Part shown: piece after piece, positions 7,709-14,948 of the stretch
Position numbering within the stretch: position 1 is the stretch's first letter
Layout: each line of letters begins with the position of its first letter
Assembly (NCBI GenBank): GCA_001310555.1
Contig: BAXO01000118.1
Coordinates: forward strand, 1-14,948
DNA from: Bacillus sp. JCM 19058
GTDB taxonomy: Bacteria; Bacillota; Bacilli; Bacillales_H; Bacillaceae_D
Reading direction: 5' to 3'
Length of the DNA stretch: 14,948 nucleotides
Notes under the pieces: generated by a model
The model's input: only the letters and a program-made list of their open reading frames with translations
What the model was told of the DNA's origin: nothing
The model's database searches: none
Translations under genes and position numbers: made by a program

Positions 7709-7723
7709 TAGGGAGGAAGAGAA

Positions 7724-9208
7724 ATGGACGTATTATGGCAAGGCTTAGCTAATGTCATGCAGCCAAGTGTATTAATCATATTATTAGCAGGGATTTTCCT
7801 TGGTGTTGCGATCGGTGTGCTGCCAGGGTTAACTTCTACAATGGGTGTAGCAATAATGCTTCCTATTACATTTGGAATGGGACAAGTAACAGGGATTCTA
7901 TTATTAATTGGTGTTTATTTCGGTTCCGTTTACGGTGGTTCCATTACGGCAATCTTACTAAATACTCCAGGTACTCCAGCTTCTGCAGCAACAGCAATGG
8001 ATGGGTATGCTTTAGCGAAAAAGGGATTTGCGCACAAAGCTTTAACAACATCTACAATTTCGGCAGCAACTGGGGGTTTTCTCAGTGTTATCGTTTTAAT
8101 ATTAGTTGCACCACAATTAGCAAACTTCGCATTGAAATTTAGTGCACCTGAAACATTCGCGTTAGCGTTATTTGGTCTTTCAATTATTTCAAGTTTAGCA
8201 GCGAAGTCATTACTAAAAGGATTGATGTCAGGCTTATTAGGACTTTTAATTGCGTCAATTGGTTTAGATCCGATGGGTGGATTTCCGCGTTTTACATTTG
8301 AAGTTTCAGCACTTGTAAGTGGTGTGAATTTCATTCCGGTTATGATTGGACTGTTTGCATTATCTGAAGCTTTTATTTCAATGGAAGAGCTATTCGCTTC
8401 CCGAAAAATGTCAATTGTTGTTGAAAAGGTAAAACTAAAATGGGCGGAATTTAAGGCGCTGATAGTGACTATTTTGACCTCTTCAGGTATCGGAACATTT
8501 ATAGGATGATTCCGGGAGTCGGGGCCGATATAGCAGCTTTCGTTGCTTATAATGAAGCAAAACGAATGTCGAAAAATAAGGATGAGTTTGGAAAAGGAGC
8601 TTTAAGAGGAGTATCTGCACCTGAAGCTGCTGGAAATGCCTTAACAGGTGGTGCAATGATTCCATTGCTAACGCTAGGAATTCCTGGAGATGCAGTAACA
8701 GCTGTAATGCTAGGAGCACTTATGGTTCAAGGAATTCAGCCAGGTCCAATGCTTTTTGAGGCGAATGGTCCACTCGTTTACACTTTATTTATTGGAATGT
8801 TAATTGCAAATATATTTATTTTGATTGTCGGTTTATCAAGCATTCGTTTATTTACTAAAATATTATTAGTGCCTAGAACAATCTTAACACCGTTAATAAT
8901 TATTCTTTGTGTAATCGGTTCATATTCATTAGGAAACAACTATTTTGATGTTTTTGTCATGCTAGTTGCAGGTATTGTAGGTTATTTCTTGAAAAAATAT
9001 GGTTTTCCAGCATCACCACTTATTTTAGGCTTGATTTTAGGACCTATGCTTGAAAGCAATTTACGGAGATCATTAGTAATGTCACAAGGTGACATAAGCA
9101 TCTTTTTTTACAAGACCAATTTCACTAGTTTTAATCACTATTGCGGTAATCACATTATTGACCCCGATTGTGAAGGTGGTACTTTCAAAAAGAAAAATTA
9201 AGAACTAA
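7724..9208 (+). CDS. tctA: Tripartite tricarboxylate transporter large permease (TctA), two frameshifts
   Basis: The main membrane subunit, about 494 residues with roughly 12 membrane segments, close to the family length of 500. The two duplicated signature loops are present: GVAIGVLPGLTSTMG (from about residue 27) and, across a frameshift, GTFIG then IPGVGADIAAFVAYNEAKR. Between them is YGGSITAILLNTPGTPASA, a strong TctA motif; the second half has LTGGAMIPLLTLGIPGD. The first break near 8505-8508 lacks one base. The second is in the T7 run at 9103-9109, after which the frame gives TRPISLVLITIAVITLLTP and TAA at 9206-9208. The ribosome site GGGAGGAAGAG is clear. It is the last recognisable gene of the operon and works with TctB and TctC to take up an organic acid. 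Confidence 0.9.
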
Positions 9209-9510
9209 ATGACGGATGATAAAATGCGAATGACTCAATTTGAAGCGTCCTTATACCAATTCGCTGGATTCTTCAACGAATTGCACTAGATGAATGAATT
9301 GTCGGCAGGGAAGAGCTAGTTTTTGAAGAGAAAGATGTAACGATTCGTATGTGTGTAGGAAGAGTTAATAGTACACTTTTAGGTGGAAATGAGCGTGTCA
9401 GAAGAGAGCAAAAGGTCGGTCAGAAATTCATTTCTTGATTGACCTTTTGATGATCAGGTACCGAGCGTATTTAAGAAATGGCGTCCGCTAGAAGGGAAAT
9501 TAATTTGAGA
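9209..9510 (+). pseudogene. Degraded coding relic, family unknown
   Basis: No intact gene is present, but protein-like pieces occur in order on the plus strand in different frames: ATG ACG at 9210 opening a 28-codon frame, EELVFEEKDVTIRMCVGRVN around 9310-9370, and PFDDQVPSVFKKWRPLEGKL around 9448-9505 ending in TGA. At least two in-frame stops and frame changes separate them. Unlike the breaks elsewhere in the window, these are not all at homopolymer runs, so real decay is possible here. It may be a former last gene of the operon. I do not recognise the family. Confidence 0.4.
9410..9448 (+). terminator. Long hairpin downstream of tctA, possible operon terminator
   Basis: AAAAGGTC (9410-9417) pairs with GACCTTTT (9441-9448), with further partial pairing inside (TCAGAAAT with ATTTCTTGA). 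The right arm ends in four Ts followed by GATG, so the U tract is short. It is the best candidate end for the plus-strand operon, but it lies within the decayed coding stretch. Confidence 0.45.
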
Positions 9511-9599
9511 GATGTCTTTGTAACGTAGTTACCCATGTGGATCTCTTAGCGTAAAACTTAAAGAAGTTACGTTAAAAGTATTATACAAGTAACGATTCG
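9507..9599. repeat. Inverted and direct repeats built on GTAACG
   Basis: AGAGAT (9508-9513) and ATCTCT (9541-9546) flank an inner palindrome GTAACGTAGTTAC (9520-9532). GTTACG recurs at 9566-9571. The 11-mer GTAACGATTCG at 9589-9599 is an exact direct copy of 9337-9347. No gene lies here. It could be a protein-binding cluster or chance repetition in decayed DNA. Confidence 0.3.
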
Positions 9600-9603
9600 C
9601 GAG

Positions 9604-9649
9604 AAAAAAGGGCTGCCCACCGGTCATTTGATGACCTTATTGGCAGCCC
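9604..9649 (-). terminator. Rho-independent terminator of the pseudouridine operon
   Basis: GGGCTGCC (9610-9617) pairs with GGCAGCCC (9642-9649). A second helix, GGTCAT (9622-9627) with ATGACC (9631-9636), stacks inside it around a 3-base loop. On the minus strand the stem is followed directly by six Ts (complement of 9604-9609). This is a textbook terminator for the minus-strand nupC/psuT gene. Confidence 0.92.
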
Positions 9650-9676
9650 TGACACTTTGCTTATCGTACAAAATGG

Positions 9677-10899
9677 TTAAAAAAAACATTCCAGCTATCG
9701 CAGCACTTAACAAATTAGCTAAAGTACCGGCTAGAACCGCACGAATCGTTAATTTTGCCACGTTTGATCGCTTATTAGGTGCAATACCGCCGATAGTTCC
9801 TATTAAAATGGCCGTCGATCCAATATTGGCAAATCCGCATAGGGCAAAGCTAATAATCATGTTTGATTTGGCTGACATGTTAACCATCTCAGGTACGAAT
9901 GACACATACGCGACCATTTCGTTAATGATGACCTTTTGTCCTAAAAAGTTGCCAGCAAGTAAAGCTTCATTCATCGGTACACCCATAACAAATGCGATTG
10001 GGCTGAAAATGATGCCTAATAAAAATTCAATCGATAGCCCTTCGAATCCAAATAACCCTCCTATTTCTCCAACAGCCAGATTGAGTAATGCTATCAGGGA
10101 AATAAATGCGATTAACATACCGCCGACATTTAGGGCAATTTTCAACCCATCTCCTGCTCCTCTAGCAGCGGCATCGATGACATTGTGGGCTCGGTTTTCT
10201 TTTTCATGATCTAAGTTTATTGTATCAGTCGTTTCGCTGAATTCTGTTTCTGGAACGATTATTTTAGCCATTAATAAGCCCGCTGGAGCAGCCATAAAGC
10301 TTGCTGCTAATAAGTATTCTAAAGGAACACCTAAGACATAATATCCAGCTAGGTTAGCACCCGAAACCGTGGCTAATCCGCCAACCATAATTGCAAATAT
10401 CTCGGAATTCGTCATTCGATTAATATATGGCTTCACGGTAAGGGGAGCTTCGGTATGGCCTAAGAAAATGTTTGCAGCTGCAGACATAGACTCCGCTTTA
10501 CTCGTTTTAAGCAATCGGGACAGTCCGCCGCCAACCCACCTGACGATAAATTGCATAATTCCAAAATGATACAAAACGGCGATAAAAGAAGAAAAGAAAA
10601 TAATGACGGGAAGCACTTGAATCGCAAAAATGAAACCAATATTCTCTCCTTCGAAAACACCACCGAATAAAAATTCGATACCGGCAGTAGAAGTATCTAT
10701 TATTTTTCCGAATACATTAGTTGCCCCATCCAATATATTTCGGCCCGTCTCCCATTTAAGAACAATAAAGGCAAAAAAATATTTGTAATGCTAATGCAAT
10801 TAAAATCGTCCTTATCTGTATCGAGCGTCGTTTAACGGAAAACAAATACGCAATTCCTAGAATAACGATGATTCCACCTAGACCCCACAAAAAATTCAT
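9677..10899 (-). CDS. nupC: NupC/CNT-family nucleoside (pseudouridine) transporter, frameshifts
   Basis: A concentrative nucleoside transporter of about 407 residues with multiple membrane segments; it imports nucleosides with H+ or Na+. Family landmarks are GIMQFIVRWVGGGLSRLL, NIFLGHTEAPLTVKPYI (the conserved G-x-T-E-A-P nucleoside-site motif), MVGGLATVSGANLAGY, PMNEALLAGNFLGQK and FALCGFANIGSTAI. The frame breaks in the A7 run 10773-10779, between ALQIFF and AFIVLKWETG. As written the frame also runs 18 codons further, to 9624, into the terminator stem. Removing one base from the A8 run at 9679-9686 would stop it at GMFF (TAA 9677-9679), as family members usually end, so I prefer that end. 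ATG 10899 follows AAAGGAGAG. Its place after psuK and psuG matches E. coli, where psuT is NupC-like. Confidence 0.9.
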
Positions 10900-11034
10900 A
10901 GCGATCTCTCCTTTTTTGTTTATTTGAAAACCGGGTGAATCGCTTACATTTACATAGTTGTATAAATTAATAGCCATAGATCGTTTATGACTATTAATTT
11001 ATTAAAATCTTCGAATCTCCCTAATATCTACTGT

Positions 11035-11966
11035 TTAGTTAGGGTGGAGCCTGTCCTGCAATTTTTGATAGGCGACAGCGATTTGTGCTCCAACCTTCGC
11101 GTTGTTCTTTACAAGGGACAAGTTAGTTGTTAAACTTTGCCCATCCGTCAGCTGATTAATTTCCTTTAATAAATACGGGGTGATTGCCTTACCGGAAATT
11201 CCTTGGCGTTCAGCATTTTGAATCGCTTGTTCAATATACTCATTAATTTCTTTAAATGGAATTTCATCCTTTTCAGGTACGGGATTGGCGACTAAAATTC
11301 CACCCTTTAAGCCTAATTTCCATTTGGCATCCATTACATTAGAAACTTGCTCTGGAGTATCTAATTGGTAATTAGCGGGTAGTCCACTTTGTCGGGAATA
11401 AAAAGATGCAAAGTAGGGTGACTGATACCCGACTACGGGAACACCAAGCGTTTCTAAATACTCTAATGTTCTTTGTAGATCAAGAATAGACTTAGCCCCT
11501 GAACTAACGACTGCAACACTCGTTTTTCCTATTTCCGTTAGGTCTGCTGAAACATCCCATGTTACCTCGCCTTGACGATGAACCCCCCTAGTCCTCCTGT
11601 AGAAAACACTTTAATACCTGCTTGTTCTGCAGCGATCATTGTTGCTGAGATCGTAGTCGCTCCTAGCGCCTTTTTCGCTAAAACGTAAGGGATATCACGA
11701 CGACTAACTTTGGTGACATTAGGATTGCTCGCAAATTCTTCAATTTCTGCTCGAGTTAGGCCTACCTTGACTTTTCCATCCTTTAAACCGATTGTGGCAG
11801 GTACGGCTCCTGCATCATAAATGATGCGCTCCATTTCATGAGCAGCCTCCAAATTATGTGGGTAAGGTAAGCCAAACGAAATAAGCGTTGTTTCTAATGC
11901 GACAACTGGTAACCCGTTATTAACGGCATGTAGTACTTCTTCGGATATATGAAAATACTGTTCCAT
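11035..11966 (-). CDS. psuG: Pseudouridine-5'-phosphate glycosidase, one frameshift
   Basis: Splits pseudouridine 5'-phosphate to uracil and ribose-5-phosphate by breaking the C-C glycosidic bond. It is about 310 residues, the usual size. The N-terminal active-site Glu is in [19 protein letters not shown] (E25), followed by [31 protein letters not shown] and [10 protein letters not shown]. After a break in the C6 run at 11583-11588 the next frame continues [15 protein letters not shown] (conserved Asp) and [20 protein letters not shown], which holds the Lys that attacks the sugar in the E. coli enzyme. It ends with GILVANPVP and ITPYLLKEI motifs. ATG 11966 follows AGGAAGGTG. It lies between psuK and nupC on the same strand, as in the E. 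coli psu operon. Confidence 0.94.
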
Positions 11967-12032
11967 TAACTTGACACCTTCCTTGTTTTAGAATTAGACG
12001 TGAAGTAAATAAGTAAAGCTCTTATCTCTCTT

Positions 12033-13111
12033 TTAAGCCTCCTGCGTGAGGAGCGAATCCGCTTTTAAATTGGAAGAAACTGAATTTGTAGTTTGTAATG
12101 TTAGATGAGATGCCATTAACCCCATCTCACAAGCTTTTTTTTCATTTTCGCCTTTAACAATTCCCACTAAATAACCTGCTGCAAAAGCGTCTCCAGCTCC
12201 CGTTGCATCGACAACGTCAGTCGGTATTCCGGATAGTAGGTTATCTTCTTCATCAGTGGAGTAAAAGACGCCATCCTCTCCTAAAGTAATAATGACATTG
12301 CGAACATTTTTATTTTTGATTTTCTGCGCAGCTAGACGACAGTCTTCCAAAGTGTTAATTTCCATTCCCCCAGCTAAAAAGCTAGCTTCATCCTATTCGG
12401 AAAAATTGTATGAACACCAGAAAGGTTTTCTGGTAGCTTTTGCGCATCTGATAAGGAAACCGGATCAATATACAGATCGATACGTTCATCTTCACACCGT
12501 TCAATGACGTACTTTAGACCTTCTTCCGATAAGTTTGCATCAAGAAAAACGGTTTGCGCCGCTGCGATATGTGACCATCGTTCTTCCAGCATGGCTCGAT
12601 TTATATGCTGACAAATATCTAAATTAGCTAAGGCAAGGAACATCTCGCCTGTCGTATCAAGGACAGCAGTATACGTGCCGGTTCTTTCATCGGGTAATAT
12701 TTTCACTTGGCTAATATCTACCCCACTAAGACGGGTTTCTTCCATAACCCACATTCCCTCTTTATCATTTCCAATACAAGATACAAGGGAAGCGTTCATT
12801 CCTAAGCGTGCTAGGTTTTCAGCAACATTTCGGGCTACTCCGCCACATGACTCAGAAACTTTTACTGGATTCGCTGTTGCTGTTCGAATTTCTTCTGTTG
12901 CATGAGCCTTACTGTCAAAGTTCATCGTACCTATACAAATAATTGAGTCGGTTTCCTTCAATACATAGGCACGACCTTTGATTTCTCCTTTTTTCGTAAG
13001 GCTCGAAATGTAACCAGCAATAGCAGATCTTGATAAGCCCAATTTATTAGCCAATTCTTGTTGCGAAATAAACGGGTTTAAGCGAATGTAATTTAATATC
13101 TCTTTTTCCAA
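12033..13111 (-). CDS. psuK: Pseudouridine kinase with N-terminal helix-turn-helix, one frameshift
   Basis: A PfkB-family kinase of about 360 residues that phosphorylates pseudouridine at O5'. Residues 1-52 form a winged helix-turn-helix (EILNYIRLNPFISQQELANK, then LGLSRSAIAGYISSL). The kinase domain opens with SIICIGTMNFDSKAHA and has SCGGVARNVAENLARLG, a pattern typical of pseudouridine kinases. It ends with VVDATGAGDAFAAGY, carrying the catalytic Asp of the PfkB GAGD motif. The frame breaks near 12392-12397, between HTIFPN and DEASFLAGG; one base is missing. The start is TTG 13111, eight bases after GGAAGGTGAT. HTH-kinase fusions of this type are known (E. coli YeiI). The palindrome in its leader suggests that it may regulate its own operon. 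Confidence 0.92.
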
Positions 13112-13136
13112 AAAAGATCACCTTCCTAGCTAGTAT

Positions 13137-13171
13137 CTAAACAAATGTTTTTGAGACAAACGTTTGTTTAG
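13137..13171. promoter_or_regulatory. 35-bp palindromic operator upstream of psuK
   Basis: CTAAACAAA (13137-13145) and TTTGTTTAG (13163-13171) are perfect 9-bp inverted arms. The right part also holds a complete 12-bp palindrome, ACAAACGTTTGT (13156-13167), and the left part a near copy (AAACAAATGTTT). The site falls about 10-44 bases after the predicted transcription start, so a bound protein would block the promoter region. The obvious candidate is the helix-turn-helix of PsuK itself. Confidence 0.7.
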
Positions 13172-13187
13172 GGAATAATTGTTTACA

Positions 13188-13216
13188 AGTCTAGCACACC
13201 ATCAAAATTATTGCAA
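13188..13216 (-). promoter_or_regulatory. Sigma-A-like promoter of the psu operon
   Basis: Read on the minus strand, TTGCAA (13211-13216) and TAGACT (13188-13193) are 17 bases apart. Each matches four of six consensus bases. The predicted start lies near 13181, just before the palindrome, and the psuK TTG start follows about 70 bases later. A TTGTAA at 13183-13188 is an alternative -35, but no good -10 follows it. Confidence 0.5.
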
Positions 13217-13778
13217 TGACAGGATATGGAAAGGTTAAGACAAGTACATCGGAATTTTTACAACCCATAACTATGTATCGCTTCAGACCTTTTTTGAAAA
13301 AGAGAAGGGAACTCGTCCTCCGGTCGCAATTTGACCATATAAGACAGTCCCTCTTCTGTGCATTGAGTGATTCCTTGATAATGGTGTTAAGGTTGTGAGC
13401 ACGGTGAAAAAGAAAGAAAGGCCGTGACTCAATCGAGAAAGGGAAAGGAGAGATACAACAGTATTTCATCTGACACGGGCTAGGGATAAAAGGTGCACAT
13501 GTGGAGCGGTCGGATTTGGAAGGCGAAACGGAGAAATGCATTTGGTTCAAGTGATAAACAGAGGTCAACGACGAAGACGTGCAAACGGAAGCCTTATTTT
13601 GATGGCATCAACGTTTTGAGCAATTACGCAAGAGGATTTTGTGGTGCAAATGATTCGCATACTGCTGGCCTTGCAGTAGCTAGACAACGCTTCGATTTTT
13701 CATCAATGTAAATGATCAAAATGGCTCTTTAAGTGAGCTGTTGTAATATAGCGATATGTTATCGTCGGAACATTACGC
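13217..13778. other. Unexplained 560-base region, possibly decayed coding DNA
   Basis: No intact gene is convincing. On the plus strand, overlapping frames each look protein-like in short stretches: IKGAHVERSDLEGETEKC (about 13487-13540), TEVNDEDVQTEALF (about 13561-13602), and FDGINVLSNYARGF (about 13598-13640). Read in that order, with two or three frame changes, they could be one gene broken by indels, but no family came to mind. A 125-codon minus-strand frame (13191-13568) overlaps the psu promoter and has no ribosome site, so I reject it. A weak hairpin pairs GAGCACGG (13397-13404) with CCGTGACTC (13422-13430). Confidence 0.4.
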
Positions 13779-13823
13779 AAAAGAAAAGCTAAGCTCTTCA
13801 AGTGAAAGCTTAGCTTTTCTTTT
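13779..13823. terminator. Bidirectional Rho-independent terminator
   Basis: A perfect 17-bp inverted repeat: 13779-13795 pairs with 13807-13823, around an 11-base loop that itself can pair TTC with GAA. One arm starts with AAAAGAAAA and the other ends with TTTTCTTTT, so either strand gives a U-rich tail. It ends the siderophore-binding gene on the minus strand, 10 bases after its stop, and could also end any plus-strand transcript from 13217-13778. Confidence 0.92.
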
Positions 13824-13832
13824 ATCATACGC

Positions 13833-14884
13833 TTAGTTATTTCTGCTAAGTAGAAAGTCGGAAAATAGGTTCATTTGATATTCTAAAGCGATCGGATCCT
13901 GAAAATAAAAATGTGTCTACTTCGTATTCCATAATATTTCCTGACTGAACAGCAGGTAAGTCGAGCCAGAGCTGACTTTTCATAATCTCTTTGTTGTGCT
14001 CTTGGGCGGTGTCTCGCACGCCTAACAAAATATAATCGGCTTCGCAAGATACTCAGGCAATACTTCTTGCGAAATGCTCGCCCACCCCTCTTCGAAGGCG
14101 ACATCGACAACTTTTTGAGGTGCTTTCATATTCAGCTCGTTGTAGAATACTTGGCCGCCTCGGCCATAGGACGGTCCCATCAGATACAAATCTTTATCTG
14201 AGATTTCTAAAATGACGACTTTGGGCTCGTCAGCAATAATCGTAGATAATTGTTGCTTTGTCGTTTCTATTTTTTCATCGAAATCGGTAAGATACTGCTG
14301 TGCCTGCTCTTCTCTATTTAATATTTTTCCGATTTCGAGAAGGCGTTCTTTATAATCGTGTTTTCCATATGGAAGATAAACAGTAGGAGCAATCTTAGTC
14401 AGGCTTTCATACTGTTCTTCGTTATAAGTCAGGATGAGATCTGGGTCGAGTGCAGTTACTTTTTCGATAGAAAAGTCGTTTTCTCGCCGATATTTTCTAC
14501 TCCTTCTAATGGCTCCTTATAGTAAGGAATCTCAAATGCCCAGCCGGTTGTAGCAATTGGGGTTAGCCCCGTAGCTAAAACATCTCCTACATAATCTTGA
14601 TCGATGACGACGACTCGCTCTGGATGCAGCGGGAGGTCAATCGGTCCTTTTTCGCTTTCGTATGTTCTTGTTTCGGCGATTTCCTCGCTTGTTTTATGTT
14701 CGCCACTATTTTCTTCACCCGTTCCGTCTGCCTGTTCGCTCATATTGCTATTATCGCCGCAAGCGCTTAATAGGAAAGCGAATAGTAGCAGTATCCAAAC
14801 GCTAAGCCCCTTGGGCTTGTCCAAATGATTCCTTCTGATCCTACCATTCGCTCGATTCAAGGCGCGAAGTTCAACTTTTAACAT
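13833..14884 (-). CDS. Iron-siderophore ABC transporter substrate-binding lipoprotein (FhuD/FecB-like), three frameshifts
   Basis: A membrane-anchored binding protein of about 350 residues for ferric siderophores. It has lipobox LLSACGD (Cys42 from ATG 14884), an acidic Ser/Glu-rich linker, then LPLHPERVVVIDQDYVGDVL, the standard start of the first lobe. Further on come VTALDPDLILTYNEEQYESL, APTVYLPYG, and ADYILLG. It ends FQDPIALEYQMNLFSDFLL, typical of this family, with TAA at 13833-13835. Frame breaks are at the T4 run 14479-14482, near 14041-14048, and the A5 run 13907-13911. ATG 14884 follows AGGAGG by 11 bases. TTG 14824 has AGAAGGA at better spacing and would give a more usual 22-residue signal peptide. 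A longer frame from 14938 overlaps the Fur box and is unlikely. The permease and ATPase genes are not in the window. Confidence 0.9.
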
Positions 14885-14917
14885 AACCGATGATTCCTCC
14901 TGATCTTCCACGTTTTT

Positions 14918-14936
14918 AATAATGATAATCATTATC
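14918..14936. promoter_or_regulatory. Fur box
   Basis: The 19-base site matches the Fur consensus GATAATGATAATCATTATC at 18 of 19 positions; only the first base differs (A for G). It lies about 34 bases upstream of ATG 14884 of the siderophore-binding gene. It should repress that gene, and perhaps a divergent one beyond the right edge, when iron is plentiful. AAGGAGTA at 14941-14948 may be the ribosome site of such a divergent gene. Confidence 0.93.
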
Positions 14937-14948
14937 AATTAAGGAGTA

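Noticed and set aside
7930..8334. A 134-codon minus-strand frame within tctA
   Set aside because: It is the antisense shadow of a strongly conserved membrane protein and has no independent start signals.
9628..10209. A 193-codon plus-strand frame opposite nupC
   Set aside because: It is a shadow of the transporter; its start lies in the terminator hairpin and its sequence only mirrors the membrane segments.
13391..13430. GAGCACGG...CCGTGACTC as a terminator
   Set aside because: The stem is short and bulged, the loop is long and purine-rich, and there is no T tract.
13191..13568. A 125-codon minus-strand frame
   Set aside because: It ends in the psu promoter, has no ribosome site, and its composition (many Ser, Cys, Phe, Pro) looks random.
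578..14884. Programmed frameshifting as the cause of the broken frames
   Set aside because: The breaks are scattered over unrelated genes, go in both directions, and lack slippery heptamers with downstream structures; sequencing indels are simpler.
14456..14938. Start of the siderophore-binding protein at 14938
   Set aside because: The first codons would be translated from the Fur box, and AGGAGG lies well downstream, next to ATG 14884.

Overview
The window looks like chromosomal DNA of a low-to-moderate GC Bacillaceae bacterium (Bacillus and relatives). The evidence is strong AGGAGG-type ribosome sites, sigma-A-like promoters, Rho-independent terminators, a near-consensus Fur box, and a GC-rich intergenic element at about 401-505 of a kind common in Bacillus-group genomes. 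No RNA genes, insertion sequences or CRISPR arrays were seen.

Layout. (1) 1-98: the last 21 codons of an unidentified plus-strand gene and its terminator. (2) 99-577: no recognisable gene; holds the GC-rich repeat. (3) 578-957, minus: a small VOC/glyoxalase-fold protein. (4) 1182-2371, minus: a ROK-family repressor, divergent from (5) a plus-strand sugar-acid operon, 2643-9208. Its order is TIM-barrel isomerase/epimerase, second TIM-barrel isomerase/epimerase, KDPG/KDPGal-type aldolase, 2-keto-3-deoxygalactonate kinase (dgoK-like), then a complete tripartite tricarboxylate transporter (lipoprotein TctC, small TctB, large TctA). The divergent region has two facing sigma-A-like promoters, a 27-bp palindrome just downstream of the operon promoter, and a weak cre-like site. 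(6) 9209-9603: a relic of coding sequence with hairpins. (7) 9604-13216, minus: a pseudouridine salvage operon psuK-psuG-nupC/psuT, with a 35-bp palindrome in its leader and a strong terminator at its end. (8) 13217-13778: unexplained, possibly decayed coding DNA. (9) 13779-14936, minus: a bidirectional terminator, an iron-siderophore binding lipoprotein and its Fur box.

How the genes work together. The ROK repressor probably senses the substrate or an intermediate of the sugar-acid operon. The transporter would import a sugar acid; the two isomerases would convert it to 2-keto-3-deoxygalactonate or a close relative. The kinase and aldolase then give pyruvate and glyceraldehyde-3-phosphate. 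No dehydratase or dehydrogenase is present, so the entry chemistry is open and is the most interesting question here. In the second operon, NupC/PsuT imports pseudouridine, PsuK phosphorylates it, and PsuG splits the product to uracil and ribose-5-phosphate. PsuK has its own DNA-binding domain and may control its own operon.

Quality warning. Eleven of the thirteen main genes carry one to three frameshifts, about 23 in all. Most lie in runs of 6-8 identical bases, with family sequence resuming in the next frame. This fits uncorrected sequencing indels far better than real gene decay, so I annotate these as whole genes spanning the breaks.
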